Shown here in pieces: positions 9,765-18,675 of a stretch of 64,000 nt of DNA. Source of the stretch: an uncultured Bacillota bacterium. GTDB lineage: Bacteria > Bacillota_I > Bacilli_A > RFN20 > CAG-288. The notes under the pieces were generated by a model. It was not told the DNA's origin, made no database searches, and saw nothing but the letters and a program-made list of their open reading frames with translations. Numbering within the stretch: position 1 is the stretch's first letter; each line of letters begins with the position of its first letter. The position numbers and the translations under genes were made by a program. The stretch spans positions 1 to 64,000 of the forward strand of contig CASDVP010000001.1 of assembly GCA_949284445.1 (NCBI GenBank), written 5' to 3'.

Positions 9765-10712
9765 ATGAAATATTTGTTTTTTGATATCGAATGCGCCAAT
9801 TGTCTTAAAGGCGAAGGTAAAATATGTTCATTCGGATATGTTTTAACTGATGAGAAATTTCAGATATTAAAAAAACGAGATATTTTAATAGATCCAAAAG
9901 CACCTTTTCTTTTAGGAGGCTCACGAACTGGTGAAGGTATCAAATTAGCCTATCCGCTATTCAGATTTTCCTGGGCGCATACATTTCCTTTTTATTATTC
10001 TGAAATAAAAAGATTGTTGACAGATAAAGATACTTTACCGATCGGTTTTGCTACAGATCAAGATATCAATTTTTTATTATATACATTCAATAGATATGAT
10101 TTGCCGATTCTTCATTTTTCATATCTCGATGTTCAAAAAATCGACAAATATCTATCTCGCTCATCACAAGCACGCGGACTAGATACTCTTATCGAATCAT
10201 ATGATTTAGAAAAGCATATCTATCACCGAAGCGATGAAGATGCCCTGATGACCATGGAGATTTTGGTTAAGATTTTAAACAGCTATAACTATGATTTAAA
10301 TACGCTCTTAAAAGAATATCCAAGCGCGTTAAGCACTGTTAAAGACTATGCAAAATTAAAAGAAACTAGAGAAAAAATTCGGGCTAGAAACGCGATGATA
10401 AAATCAAAAGTACAAGAGTTTTATACCGCTGCCAATAATATGAATTTTAATCTTAATACCTATAATAAAAGATTATATAAGAAAACTGTTTTTATTAAAC
10501 TCAGCGTATTTTTTAGTGAATACCAACTTTTTGAAGAAAACAAAGAGTTATTAAAAAATAAAGGATTGATTTATATACAGAGCTTGAGCAATCAAGAACC
10601 TGATTACTATATCTTTAATCATCAACACGAAATTCCTAAAATCCGCGAAAATTATCATAAAGCTAAGCTTTTTACTTTAAATAACTTCATCCATTTTTTA
10701 AAAGAGCATTGA
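9765..10712 (+). CDS. DEDDh-type 3'-5' exonuclease domain protein
   Basis: A 315-residue protein whose N-terminal 170 residues form an RNase T / DNA polymerase epsilon-like fold. Metal ligands are visible: Asp7 and Glu9 in FFDIEC, an Asp at 98-100 in FATDQDINFL, and His154 with Asp159 in YHRSDEDALMTMEIL. The C-terminal 140 residues are Lys-rich and helical, with no domain I recognise; they may bind nucleic acid. No ribosome binding site is seen before the ATG. The biological substrate is not known. Confidence 0.8.
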   Translation: MKYLFFDIECANCLKGEGKICSFGYVLTDEKFQILKKRDILIDPKAPFLLGGSRTGEGIKLAYPLFRFSWAHTFPFYYSEIKRLLTDKDTLPIGFATDQDINFLLYTFNRYDLPILHFSYLDVQKIDKYLSRSSQARGLDTLIESYDLEKHIYHRSDEDALMTMEILVKILNSYNYDLNTLLKEYPSALSTVKDYAKLKETREKIRARNAMIKSKVQEFYTAANNMNFNLNTYNKRLYKKTVFIKLSVFFSEYQLFEENKELLKNKGLIYIQSLSNQEPDYYIFNHQHEIPKIRENYHKAKLFTLNNFIHFLKEH

Positions 10713-10722
10713 TATAGAAAAA

Positions 10723-10760
10723 GTCTGAACACCGATAGGTTTACTATAGGCGTTCAGACC
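10723..10760 (+). terminator. Possible terminator after the exonuclease gene
   Basis: GTCTGAAC (10723-10730) pairs with GTTCAGAC (10753-10760) around a 22-nt loop. The T-rich stretch after it is short and broken (CATATCTTTT). It may be a weak terminator or serve the opposite strand after tRNA-Lys. Confidence 0.5.
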
Positions 10761-10776
10761 ATATCTTTTGATTTAT

Positions 10777-10849
10777 GGATCATTAGGGACTCGAACCCTA
10801 GGCCCACTGATTAAGAGTCAGTTGCTCTACCAAGCTGAGCTAATGATCC
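10777..10849 (-). tRNA. tRNA-Lys (CUU)
   Basis: A full cloverleaf on the minus strand. The acceptor GGATCAT pairs with ATGATCC, the D-arm has AGCTCAGCTTGGTAGAGC, the anticodon stem ACTGA/TCAGT encloses loop CTCTTAA (anticodon CTT), and the T-arm stem TAGGG/CCCTA encloses TTCGAGT. The discriminator is A. CCA is not encoded, so CCA-adding enzyme is required. It lies 64 bp after the P-type ATPase gene on the same strand with no clear terminator between them. Confidence 0.97.
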
Positions 10850-10913
10850 AGCTGAATAGCTTGAAGATTTTAATACGTTTAGAATCTAAAATCAAGACTT
10901 TATTAAATTTCGA

Positions 10914-13706
10914 TCAACCTTCAAGAGGTTCAGTTTCGGTATCTTGCGGTAATTCTTTAGCGTCAACTATTTTCTGTTTGTCGATATTTTTCTTATGAAA
11001 AAATGGTATCGGTAGCTTCCCTGGTTCTTCTAGATGTTTAAATAATCTCAGCAATAGGTTCAAAATCGTTCCTGATAAAGAAGCATAAATGATCAATATA
11101 AACCACATGGGCTTAGTCAAATAATTGTAAGAAATGCCCGAGATCTGCATCGAGAAATTCCAATATTTATATATAGTCGGATCAGGGTTTGAAGAAACAG
11201 CCGGTATAGATGGGAAAGCAAACACCATAATGATGAATAAAACAATGACTGTACCGAACAGTAATGTCCTAAAAGTATTCAGAGGAACACAGCAATTAAA
11301 GACCATCGCTAAAGCGATAACCGCCATTGTCAAAGCACAAAATGTTGTAAAGCTCAGATTGGCGTATGAAGCATCGTTGCTCAATTCTAAGAAGGCACCA
11401 TTGTTGATCGTTTTGAATATATAATTCATTCCTATCGCTAAAATCAAACAGATAGCAGCTGGTATCGCCCTAGCAAAAGTATTTCGGATAAAGTGACCTT
11501 TGATCAGTTGATTGTTCTTTTGAATAGATAAAACGAATGAGGGGATACCGATACCTACAACTTCAGTTATTAAGATATTATTAGTTTCAAACGGATATTT
11601 AATACCAGAACCAGTTGTGAAAGTTAAAAGAACGATGATGGTGAACACAATTGTGAAAATAGTCTTCATCAAATATAACGATGAGGATCTTTGAATATTA
11701 TTGATGACACGGCGACCTTCCTGAACAACAGCAGGCATCGAAGCAAAGTTAGAATCCAATAAGACCAGATGAGCAGCGTTTCTAGCTGCAGAAGCACCAT
11801 TTGCCATCGCTATAGAACAATCAGCGTTCTTCATAGCTAAAATATCGTTCACACCATCACCAGTCATACCGACAGTGTTTTTTCGATTCTTTAATTCTTT
11901 GATGATAGCCGCTTTTTGTTCAGGAGAAACGCGTCCAAAGACCGTATATTGATCGACGATTTCAGATACTTCTCTAGTTGAAAGTCCTTCTAATGAAACA
12001 CATTTTTCAGCATTAGGAACCCCGCATTTTTTAGCGATTTCTGATGCGGTTAAAGGATTATCACCAGAGATGATTTTGATCTGAACATCATTGTCACAGA
12101 ACCATTTGATAGTGCTAGGAGCTTCATTTCTGATGTGATCTTCTAAAGTGAAGATGGCGATAGGTGATAATCTTCCTTTGATCTCGCCATCGATGATATC
12201 TTTATCAGAACGGCAGATCATCACGACACGATAACCGGCTGATTGCTTTTGATTGATGTATTTAGAAATCGTGCGATCTTTCGACTTGGTATAAATATAT
12301 TCAGGAGCGCCTAAAATATAAGTTCCCATCTCATAAAAACAGACCGCTGAATATTTTCTCGCAGATGAAAAAGGGATCGTCGTTTTGACTTTATAATCAT
12401 TACAAAGCGGATATCTTTGAGATAAAGCGATCGAGGTTTGATTGGATTCTTTAAAAGCATTCAAATAAGAACCGACTAATTTATATAAATCGACAGTTGA
12501 ATCAATCATCAGCACTTCATCAACACGCATGGTTCCATCAGTTAGAGTTCCTGTTTTGTCTAAGCAAAGGACATTCACACGAGCTAACATTTCGATGCAA
12601 TATAAATCCTGAACTAAAGTCTTCTTTTTAGATAAGTTGATGACACCGACTGCTAAAGCCACTGAGGTCAATAAATACATACCAGAAGGTATCATACCGA
12701 CCATACTGCCAGCTGTTCTGGAGATAGTCTCACCACAAGCTTGCCAAGTGGTGAAAGTAGGATTGCTGTTGACAACGTTAAACCACTGGGTGACAAATGT
12801 TCCAATTCCTAATGGAATGATGACAATGGCAATGACTTTAATTATTAAATTTAACGATCTTAATAATTCAGATTTAGGTTTAGAATATTCTTTAGCCTTA
12901 GCTTGTATACCAGAAGCATAATTATATTCACCGATCTTATCAGCCTGAACTATTGCTGAGCCAGAAACAATGAAAGAACCAGCATAAATCGTATCACCAA
13001 CTGTCTTTTTAATTGGAAGTGATTCACCGGTCAATAAAGATTCATTAACTTCAATCGTCCCTTGTTTAATGATGGAATCAGTCGGAATCTGATCACCGTT
13101 GACCAAATTATAAATATCGTCTAAAACGATTTGAGCAACCGGTATCATCTGAGTTTTACCATCACGGATGACCTGAATGTTTTGAGCAGTGACTAATTTT
13201 AATTTATCGACAGTCTTTTTAGCTTTGATCTCCTGAATGGTTCCGATCAAAGTGTTGATGATGGCTATCAATATAAAATAGGTGGAAGTGATCTGCCCAA
13301 ACACCCATAAAGAAATAGCTATCAAAAGTAATAGGATATTAAAAAAAGTAAAAACATTTGAGATGACTATTTGACTGATGGTTTTTCCACCCGTAGATTT
13401 CACTTGGTTGTTTAAACCATCTTTATTTCTCGCTGAGACCTGTTCAAAAGTTAAACCGCAATTTAATGCTGGTGAATATCTTTCAGCTTCTTTTATTTCG
13501 ACTTTTTTAGATTCATTTTTGCTTTTTCTTTTGAAACTGAAAAATGACTTACCTTTTTTTAAAATACTCGTTTCCTTTTTAGGAGTATCTAAAGCCTTGC
13601 CAGCATCAACATTTATTTTTATTTCACCTACATTTTTTTCTTTCTCAACTGCTGGTGTGACCGATTTAGTGTTCTTTTCTGTTTTATTAACACTTCTTTT
13701 ATTCAT
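10914..13706 (-). CDS. P-type cation ATPase, CtpE-like
   Basis: ATP-driven cation pump in the membrane, 930 residues. Visible are the actuator TGES (226-229), phosphorylation motif CLDKTGTLTDG with Asp383, IISGDNPLTASEIA, hinge MTGDGVNDILAMKNADCSIAM, and about ten membrane helices. The M4 motif reads MIPSG (338-342) where Ca2+ pumps have PEG, so transport selectivity may differ. Overall it resembles the mycobacterial CtpE branch. It has an 80-residue Lys/Glu-rich cytosolic N-terminus that the family usually lacks. It starts 2 bp after tdk. Confidence 0.9.
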   Translation of the reverse strand: MNKRSVNKTEKNTKSVTPAVEKEKNVGEIKINVDAGKALDTPKKETSILKKGKSFFSFKRKSKNESKKVEIKEAERYSPALNCGLTFEQVSARNKDGLNNQVKSTGGKTISQIVISNVFTFFNILLLLIAISLWVFGQITSTYFILIAIINTLIGTIQEIKAKKTVDKLKLVTAQNIQVIRDGKTQMIPVAQIVLDDIYNLVNGDQIPTDSIIKQGTIEVNESLLTGESLPIKKTVGDTIYAGSFIVSGSAIVQADKIGEYNYASGIQAKAKEYSKPKSELLRSLNLIIKVIAIVIIPLGIGTFVTQWFNVVNSNPTFTTWQACGETISRTAGSMVGMIPSGMYLLTSVALAVGVINLSKKKTLVQDLYCIEMLARVNVLCLDKTGTLTDGTMRVDEVLMIDSTVDLYKLVGSYLNAFKESNQTSIALSQRYPLCNDYKVKTTIPFSSARKYSAVCFYEMGTYILGAPEYIYTKSKDRTISKYINQKQSAGYRVVMICRSDKDIIDGEIKGRLSPIAIFTLEDHIRNEAPSTIKWFCDNDVQIKIISGDNPLTASEIAKKCGVPNAEKCVSLEGLSTREVSEIVDQYTVFGRVSPEQKAAIIKELKNRKNTVGMTGDGVNDILAMKNADCSIAMANGASAARNAAHLVLLDSNFASMPAVVQEGRRVINNIQRSSSLYLMKTIFTIVFTIIVLLTFTTGSGIKYPFETNNILITEVVGIGIPSFVLSIQKNNQLIKGHFIRNTFARAIPAAICLILAIGMNYIFKTINNGAFLELSNDASYANLSFTTFCALTMAVIALAMVFNCCVPLNTFRTLLFGTVIVLFIIMVFAFPSIPAVSSNPDPTIYKYWNFSMQISGISYNYLTKPMWFILIIYASLSGTILNLLLRLFKHLEEPGKLPIPFFHKKNIDKQKIVDAKELPQDTETEPLEG

Positions 13707-13708
13707 TT

Positions 13709-14296
13709 TTAATCTCTATGTTTTCCTGGAACTTCGTGATGCTTACGACATCTAGCCTGATAACTTTCTTTAGCGCCGACTAAGATGATCGGATCATCAT
13801 ATTTAGCTGGTTTATTATCGATCAACCTTTGAGTTCTAGTAGCAGCACAACCGCAGACTGTACAAGCAGCCGATAACTTTGTTACAAACTCTGCTCTCGC
13901 TAATAGTTCAGGGACTGGACCAAAAGGTTCTCCTCTAAAATCAGTATCTAATCCAGCGACGATGACTCTGACACCTCTATCAGCTAAATCTTCACAAATT
14001 TTGATGACATCATTACCAAAAAATTGAACTTCATCGATAGCGACAACATCAACAGTATCATCGATATGATCATAAATCTCTTTAGCTTCTTTGATAGGTA
14101 TTGCGGTGATTTTTTCACCATCATGAGAAGCTATCGCAACCTTATCATAGCGATCATCGATCTGAGGCTTGAAAGAAACTATTTTCTTATTAGCAAATGA
14201 TAAAGTACGAATTCGTCTGATCAGTTCTTCGGATTTACCAGCAAACATCGGACCGGTAATAACTTCAACCCAACCTTTTTGCAATTCTTGATACAT
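13709..14296 (-). CDS. tdk: Thymidine kinase (type II)
   Basis: Phosphorylates thymidine with ATP, in dTMP salvage. The 195 residues include the P-loop GPMFAGKS (15-22), the catalytic base Glu89 in AIDEVQFF, and the lasso region. Four zinc ligands are likely: Cys145 and Cys148 (CTVC), Cys183, and His186 or His187. The ribosome binding site AGAGGT directly follows the stop of the ligase-like gene. It is embedded between surface-polysaccharide and ATPase genes, a position that tells nothing about regulation. Confidence 0.96.
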   Translation of the reverse strand: MYQELQKGWVEVITGPMFAGKSEELIRRIRTLSFANKKIVSFKPQIDDRYDKVAIASHDGEKITAIPIKEAKEIYDHIDDTVDVVAIDEVQFFGNDVIKICEDLADRGVRVIVAGLDTDFRGEPFGPVPELLARAEFVTKLSAACTVCGCAATRTQRLIDNKPAKYDDPIILVGAKESYQARCRKHHEVPGKHRD

Positions 14297-14307
14297 ATGA
14301 TTACCTC

Positions 14308-15804
14308 TTAAGAAAGTTTATAAACCAACAATTCATAACGCCTATTATTTATGATAACTTTTTTATTAGCAAGATAATAAGAATAATCTTTCAAAAGCGG
14401 GAATAAAAAGATCATCATGAATAAAATGCTAGTGCTATCAAAAATAAATAGTGCTCTCATTTCAAATATCGAATGAACAGCTAACCCTAATCCAGCTAAT
14501 AGATAACCGATTCCCGTGTTTTTATCTTTTTTGATGAATAAGTAAATGATAAAGCCGAAAAGTACCACATAAGAAATCAGATAGAGGATTCCCATGACTG
14601 CACCTTCAAAAAAGAAAGGTTCAAGATAACCGTTATGACAAGTGACCGTATTAGGTTCATAATTGATAGCGACTAAATATTGATGATAGGTGTTCATAAA
14701 AGGAACTCTTCCTAGTCCCATCCAAAAGAAATACGGATGATAGGTGAGCAGATTTAAGCTCGTAGAAAGATGGTCGATACGATTGTTGATACTTGTGAAA
14801 TCGAAAAACCTCTTGATCTCTTCCATAAGTCTTTTGATCAAAGGAGTATCTTCATATACCGTCAAAGAAAGGCTGATTAAAACTATCGCAGCTACAAGTA
14901 TCAATATGAATGAAGTAGAAACGATCGGATGCTTTCTTAAATTCAGAATGACAAAGCTGACTATAGTTAAAACAAGCAATAAAAAGCAAATACTGATAGA
15001 TGTACGGCTGTGTATTAAAATAGTGAAAAAAGAACAATAAAGGATGATGATAACCGAAAATAGATTCGGTTTTTTAAACAATAGTAAAACCTGAGAAATA
15101 ACACCTAAAGTCAAAAAGAAACCAAAAACATTTCTATGACTTGTGAAGCTGACCGCGTCTGTAAGCGTATATCCTGGTTTTCCTAAATAAAAATAAAGAT
15201 TTCCTAACAACTTATCGCCTTCAGTGATCATTGAATAAATAGTCATGACGATAGCAACAGCTGCAAAAAGGCCAAAAACAGCTAGAGAAACAACATCTTT
15301 TTTATCTTTATTTAACGTAGGAAAAACCATCGCAATCAAATAGAGATGGAATAAAAATATCACTTCTGCGATGCATTCGATACACTTGTCGACTAGGGCA
15401 TAATCTGTGAATTTGATGTCGATTAGCTGTGCAGAATCAAATGGATTTGCTAGCGAAAATTCAACCGATTCTGGAAATAAAAAATAACTCGAAATACGAT
15501 AGACTGCCAGAATGATGAATATGGTAGTTATAAAAAGTTGCTTCTTTTTAAAAACAACTTTTCTTCGGGCTAAAAACCATATTGCAATGATGATATATAA
15601 AATATCAACTGGGACTGCAAGAATCAGAGGAATCGAGCTGTCATAAGAAAATCCTAGAGAGTTCCAATCATTGCTGATATCAGGAGCTAGTCTGAATCCT
15701 TTTAAGCAGACCAGCGCCAATATGCAGGTCAGCACTAAAAAGAGAACATAGTCAAATCGTTCTCTTTTTATCTCCTGTTGAAATATTCTATTTTGAGAGT
15801 TCAT
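14308..15804 (-). CDS. O-antigen ligase/polymerase-like membrane protein
   Basis: 498 residues from ATG 15804, which has an AGAAAGG ribosome binding site; an in-frame TTG at 15834 is less likely. About 11-12 membrane helices are predicted by eye. The large external loop after the eighth or ninth helix carries [17 protein letters not shown] and [14 protein letters not shown], the H-N pattern typical of the Wzy/WaaL family. It overlaps the Wzz-like gene by 17 bp, which supports a joint role in joining or chain-building of a surface polysaccharide. Confidence 0.8.
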   Translation of the reverse strand: MNSQNRIFQQEIKRERFDYVLFLVLTCILALVCLKGFRLAPDISNDWNSLGFSYDSSIPLILAVPVDILYIIIAIWFLARRKVVFKKKQLFITTIFIILAVYRISSYFLFPESVEFSLANPFDSAQLIDIKFTDYALVDKCIECIAEVIFLFHLYLIAMVFPTLNKDKKDVVSLAVFGLFAAVAIVMTIYSMITEGDKLLGNLYFYLGKPGYTLTDAVSFTSHRNVFGFFLTLGVISQVLLLFKKPNLFSVIIILYCSFFTILIHSRTSISICFLLLVLTIVSFVILNLRKHPIVSTSFILILVAAIVLISLSLTVYEDTPLIKRLMEEIKRFFDFTSINNRIDHLSTSLNLLTYHPYFFWMGLGRVPFMNTYHQYLVAINYEPNTVTCHNGYLEPFFFEGAVMGILYLISYVVLFGFIIYLFIKKDKNTGIGYLLAGLGLAVHSIFEMRALFIFDSTSILFMMIFLFPLLKDYSYYLANKKVIINNRRYELLVYKLS

Positions 15805-17506
15805 CTTCAAAGCCTTTCTCTTGATGGTCTTCAATAGACACGCTCAAATTATTAGCATCTGTTGATGAAATATTTTGTTGAATCTCTTTAACCTCTAAAG
15901 GTTGATCACTAGTCTTATTCTCTGTAGAAAGAACCGCTTCTTCTTTTTTTCTATCTTTGCTATAACCGACACCTGCAAAGATCAAAGAAGATATGATGAA
16001 TCCGCCGATAAGACCTAAAACAGCACCCCAAGCGCCAGAGATGCGTCCATTAGAAACAAGAATAGAAGAATTGTTATAGACTATCGAATTCAAATTGTTT
16101 TGATAAAGATTATGATAGATGGTATTAGCAGTTGCCAGTGCTGAAGATAAAGCAGGGATATAATCGTTAACTTTGGTGATGAACTCTTGACACTCATCTC
16201 CCCAACTCGGTTTTTCGGTAATCGTTCCTTCTTGTCTAAGATATGATAATTCATCGTTTAAATACTGAAGGGTTCCAGGAGTCTGTCCAGCTTCTATTAA
16301 CTCGCTAGCGCTAGTCAATTCATAGGGCTCAGCAGTAGCGATATAGTTATCGCCTTGTGTATTTTCAACGATGTTAAACCCGAGTGCTTTGATCGATGTT
16401 CTCAAATCATTCATCTCTAATTGCAAATCAAGAATTTTTTGATTGCACTCTAAAATCATTTCTAATAAAGATTCTTCAGTAGAACTGATGCCTGTTTCAT
16501 CACTGCTAGGTTTAATTAAACCAGAGAGCGAATCACGTCTATCTTGATAGAACTGTAACATGCGATAATCGCTAGTCAATTTATTAGCATACTGGTTAGC
16601 CAAAGTATTGCATTGGTTGATCGCTTTCCCAATTCCATCTTCAGTATTTTCATAGCGGAAATAAGCGTTTGAATCCAATTGTAATTCTAGATCTTCAAAA
16701 ATGCTCTCATAACCTGATTCCGATTGGAAAGTGTTGACGAATTCATTATAAATAGTGGTTAAATCTTTTCCATCCAGGATGTATTTTGAACCTTGGAAAT
16801 TAGATAGCAGATCATCATAACAATCAGCGATCAAATTATATTGTTCAACTAAAGTATCGACTTCATTGTTCAAATTAGTGCTGGTCAAGCATTCGACATT
16901 AGAAATGATATTTGAAATATGGTTGGATGGCACTAAGGAAATAGCAGATTTCACAGTGTTTTGTAATAAATCATTGACGAAGGAACGCGCGATATTAATG
17001 CTAGGGAATGAAGACGCTAAGAGGGTTAACCGATACGAGCAATTTGCAGGATCGCTGACGACTGTTGAATCGGTCTGAGAAGGTTGTAAGGCGATTGTAA
17101 TAGCGTTATCTTCGATGATATCTTTTGCATTTAATGAAGAATATTTTCTCTCACCATTTTCATCAAGAGTTTCCTCAATAGTCTTCTTGATGTTGCTCTC
17201 AGTGATGATATCATACATGCTATAGGCAGAACCGTTCAAATAAGTGATCGATTGTGTGACACCTTCATCATCCTTTGTCACTAATAATGGCATGTGCAAG
17301 GTGACTTCTGCAACATAGGTCTCTCTTCTTGGACTAAAGAAAAAGGCGATGAACAAATATCCGGCGATCACACATAAAAGCGTGATACCTAATATCCAAT
17401 ATTTAAAGTGATTTAATTGTTTGACATAATCGCTCCAAGTAAAATGTCTTCTATCATCTTCTTGGTTTTTAATGATTATCGTTTGATTGTTATTTGAGTC
17501 TTGCAT
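15788..17506 (-). CDS. Wzz-type polysaccharide chain-length/co-polymerase protein
   Basis: 572 residues from ATG 17506, with AGGAGG 6 nt upstream. The topology is that of Wzz/CapA proteins: a short cytosolic start, TM1 (about 36-57), a long external helical region (about 60-490), and TM2 followed by a Lys/Glu-rich cytosolic tail of about 50 residues. No Walker kinase motif is present, so it is not fused to a BY-kinase. The external part is unusually long. It is first of the operon with the Wzy/WaaL-like gene. Confidence 0.8.
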   Translation of the reverse strand: MQDSNNNQTIIIKNQEDDRRHFTWSDYVKQLNHFKYWILGITLLCVIAGYLFIAFFFSPRRETYVAEVTLHMPLLVTKDDEGVTQSITYLNGSAYSMYDIITESNIKKTIEETLDENGERKYSSLNAKDIIEDNAITIALQPSQTDSTVVSDPANCSYRLTLLASSFPSINIARSFVNDLLQNTVKSAISLVPSNHISNIISNVECLTSTNLNNEVDTLVEQYNLIADCYDDLLSNFQGSKYILDGKDLTTIYNEFVNTFQSESGYESIFEDLELQLDSNAYFRYENTEDGIGKAINQCNTLANQYANKLTSDYRMLQFYQDRRDSLSGLIKPSSDETGISSTEESLLEMILECNQKILDLQLEMNDLRTSIKALGFNIVENTQGDNYIATAEPYELTSASELIEAGQTPGTLQYLNDELSYLRQEGTITEKPSWGDECQEFITKVNDYIPALSSALATANTIYHNLYQNNLNSIVYNNSSILVSNGRISGAWGAVLGLIGGFIISSLIFAGVGYSKDRKKEEAVLSTENKTSDQPLEVKEIQQNISSTDANNLSVSIEDHQEKGFEDELSK

Positions 17507-17609
17507 CAAGCACCTCCTGAGACGATGTGAACAGATTTTTTATCAGATATACACTTAATTATATATTAAGAAACTATATTTTTATATAAAACATCAAATA
17601 ATGAAATTG

Positions 17610-18161
17610 TTAAATTTTGTTTTTATCTAAATAATTAGTGATGATATCTAGTATTTTCGAAAGAATTTTCAGACTTTCAGATGGCTGTTTGTAATTTTCT
17701 AATGAATGCGATAATCCAGGTAAAACAAAGGCGTTTTTATCGTGTGAAAAAATATCTTTTGCTTCTGGTAAAAACCGATCTTGATCTCCTGTTATAACAA
17801 GATCTGTTTCTTTGATAAAAGGTAAAGTCTCACGCAATGGAGTAAAATAGATTTCAGTGATATTTTTATCTTTATATTGTTCTCTGATCTCACCAGCGAC
17901 CACTGTTCCTAAAGATTTGGAAATAAATACTATTTGAGAATACAAACTTATATCTATTTGTGAAAGTTTGTTTATTGTATAGTCATAAGCTTCTTTATGA
18001 TTTTCTTCTAGTGAGCTGAGACTTTCTGTCTCTTTTGGTTTGTCATAATGCAAATACAACATCTCAAAATCCTTATTCCTTAATAACAAGGATGAAAAGT
18101 ATAAAAGAGAGCGATCACAACTATATCTTCTTCCGGGAAAAACTATACAAAGTTTCTTCAT
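17610..18161 (-). CDS. Small alpha/beta hydrolase
   Basis: A 183-residue serine-hydrolase-like protein. The nucleophile elbow reads ISKSLGT (Ser near residue 87), the acid is probably the Asp in TGDQDRF, and the histidine is in GLSHSLENY near the end. The order strand-elbow-acid-His fits the fold. There is no signal peptide. The ribosome binding site is GAGGTG. The substrate is unknown. Confidence 0.75.
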   Translation of the reverse strand: MKKLCIVFPGRRYSCDRSLLYFSSLLLRNKDFEMLYLHYDKPKETESLSSLEENHKEAYDYTINKLSQIDISLYSQIVFISKSLGTVVAGEIREQYKDKNITEIYFTPLRETLPFIKETDLVITGDQDRFLPEAKDIFSHDKNAFVLPGLSHSLENYKQPSESLKILSKILDIITNYLDKNKI

Positions 18162-18220
18162 TTATCACCTCGATCAATTTAAACCTTATATAATATATAA
18201 AGAAAGGAGAAGTGTTTTCT

Positions 18221-18454
18221 ATGAAAGAGTTATTGAAAGGTGTAGTGTTGATGATGAAAGACAATAAAGTTCTTTTATTATGCAACAATAGATATTATAT
18301 CTTGCGCGGTAATTATGAGACTGGAAAAGAGGTTCAATTCGATCCTGAAGATGCTCTTCAGATGCCTTCCTATCTTTTCGCAATCGCTGCTATGGAAGAA
18401 GAGAATTTAGATGACACATTGGACTTCATCCAATCCAAATGGTTTAACAAGTAA
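18221..18454 (+). CDS. Small unknown 77-residue protein
   Basis: The start ATG 18221 has AAGGAG 11 nt upstream; a GTG at 18212 is too close to the ribosome binding site. The protein begins MKELLKGVVLMMKDNKVLLL, seems to form a small beta-sheet (LLLCNNRYYILRG) and ends with an acidic helix. No known domain is recognised. It is divergent from the hydrolase gene. A GTAAAG-N8-CTTTAC hairpin starts at the stop codon. Confidence 0.7.
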   Translation: MKELLKGVVLMMKDNKVLLLCNNRYYILRGNYETGKEVQFDPEDALQMPSYLFAIAAMEEENLDDTLDFIQSKWFNK

Positions 18455-18529
18455 AGTTTAGATACTTTACCATCTAATTTATACGTCGTTGCTTCTTTGT
18501 AACAACATTTTTATGTTGCTGTGTAATAG

Positions 18530-18558
18530 TTGATAGATAGATTAACTTTATATAAAAT
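18530..18558 (+). promoter_or_regulatory. Promoter of the yybP-ykoY-controlled ATPase
   Basis: TTGATA (18530-18535) and TAAAAT (18553-18558) are separated by 17 bp. The aptamer begins about 10 bp downstream, where the transcript would start. Confidence 0.6.
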
Positions 18559-18566
18559 ATTAAGGC

Positions 18567-18660
18567 GCTTATTAGGGGAGTAATTTAATCTCTTTTTTCG
18601 ACATACCGCTAGAAAATTCTAGCCGGATAAGAGACCTCTAGGAGGAATGAGACCTAAAAG
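18567..18660 (+). promoter_or_regulatory. yybP-ykoY (Mn2+) riboswitch
   Basis: The conserved pieces are in order: GGGGAGTA (18575-18582), CGACATACCG (18599-18608), a CTAGAA/TTCTAG hairpin and ATGAGACCTAA (18647-18657). Stem P1 is TTAGG (18572-18576) with CCTAA (18653-18657). These match the Mn2+-sensing family, which often precedes cation exporters, as here. A second GAGACCT copy (18631-18637) and an AGGAGG (18640-18645) lie just before the 3' strand of P1 and may belong to the switching part. The ATPase's own ribosome binding site is AGAAAGGAT at 18662-18670. Confidence 0.85.
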
Positions 18661-18675
18661 CAGAAAGGATTAGAC

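Noticed and set aside
18647-18673. Mini-ORF ATG AGA CCT inside the riboswitch after AGGAGG
   Set aside because: The spacing to AGGAGG is only 1 nt and the bases are explained by the conserved GAGACC motif.
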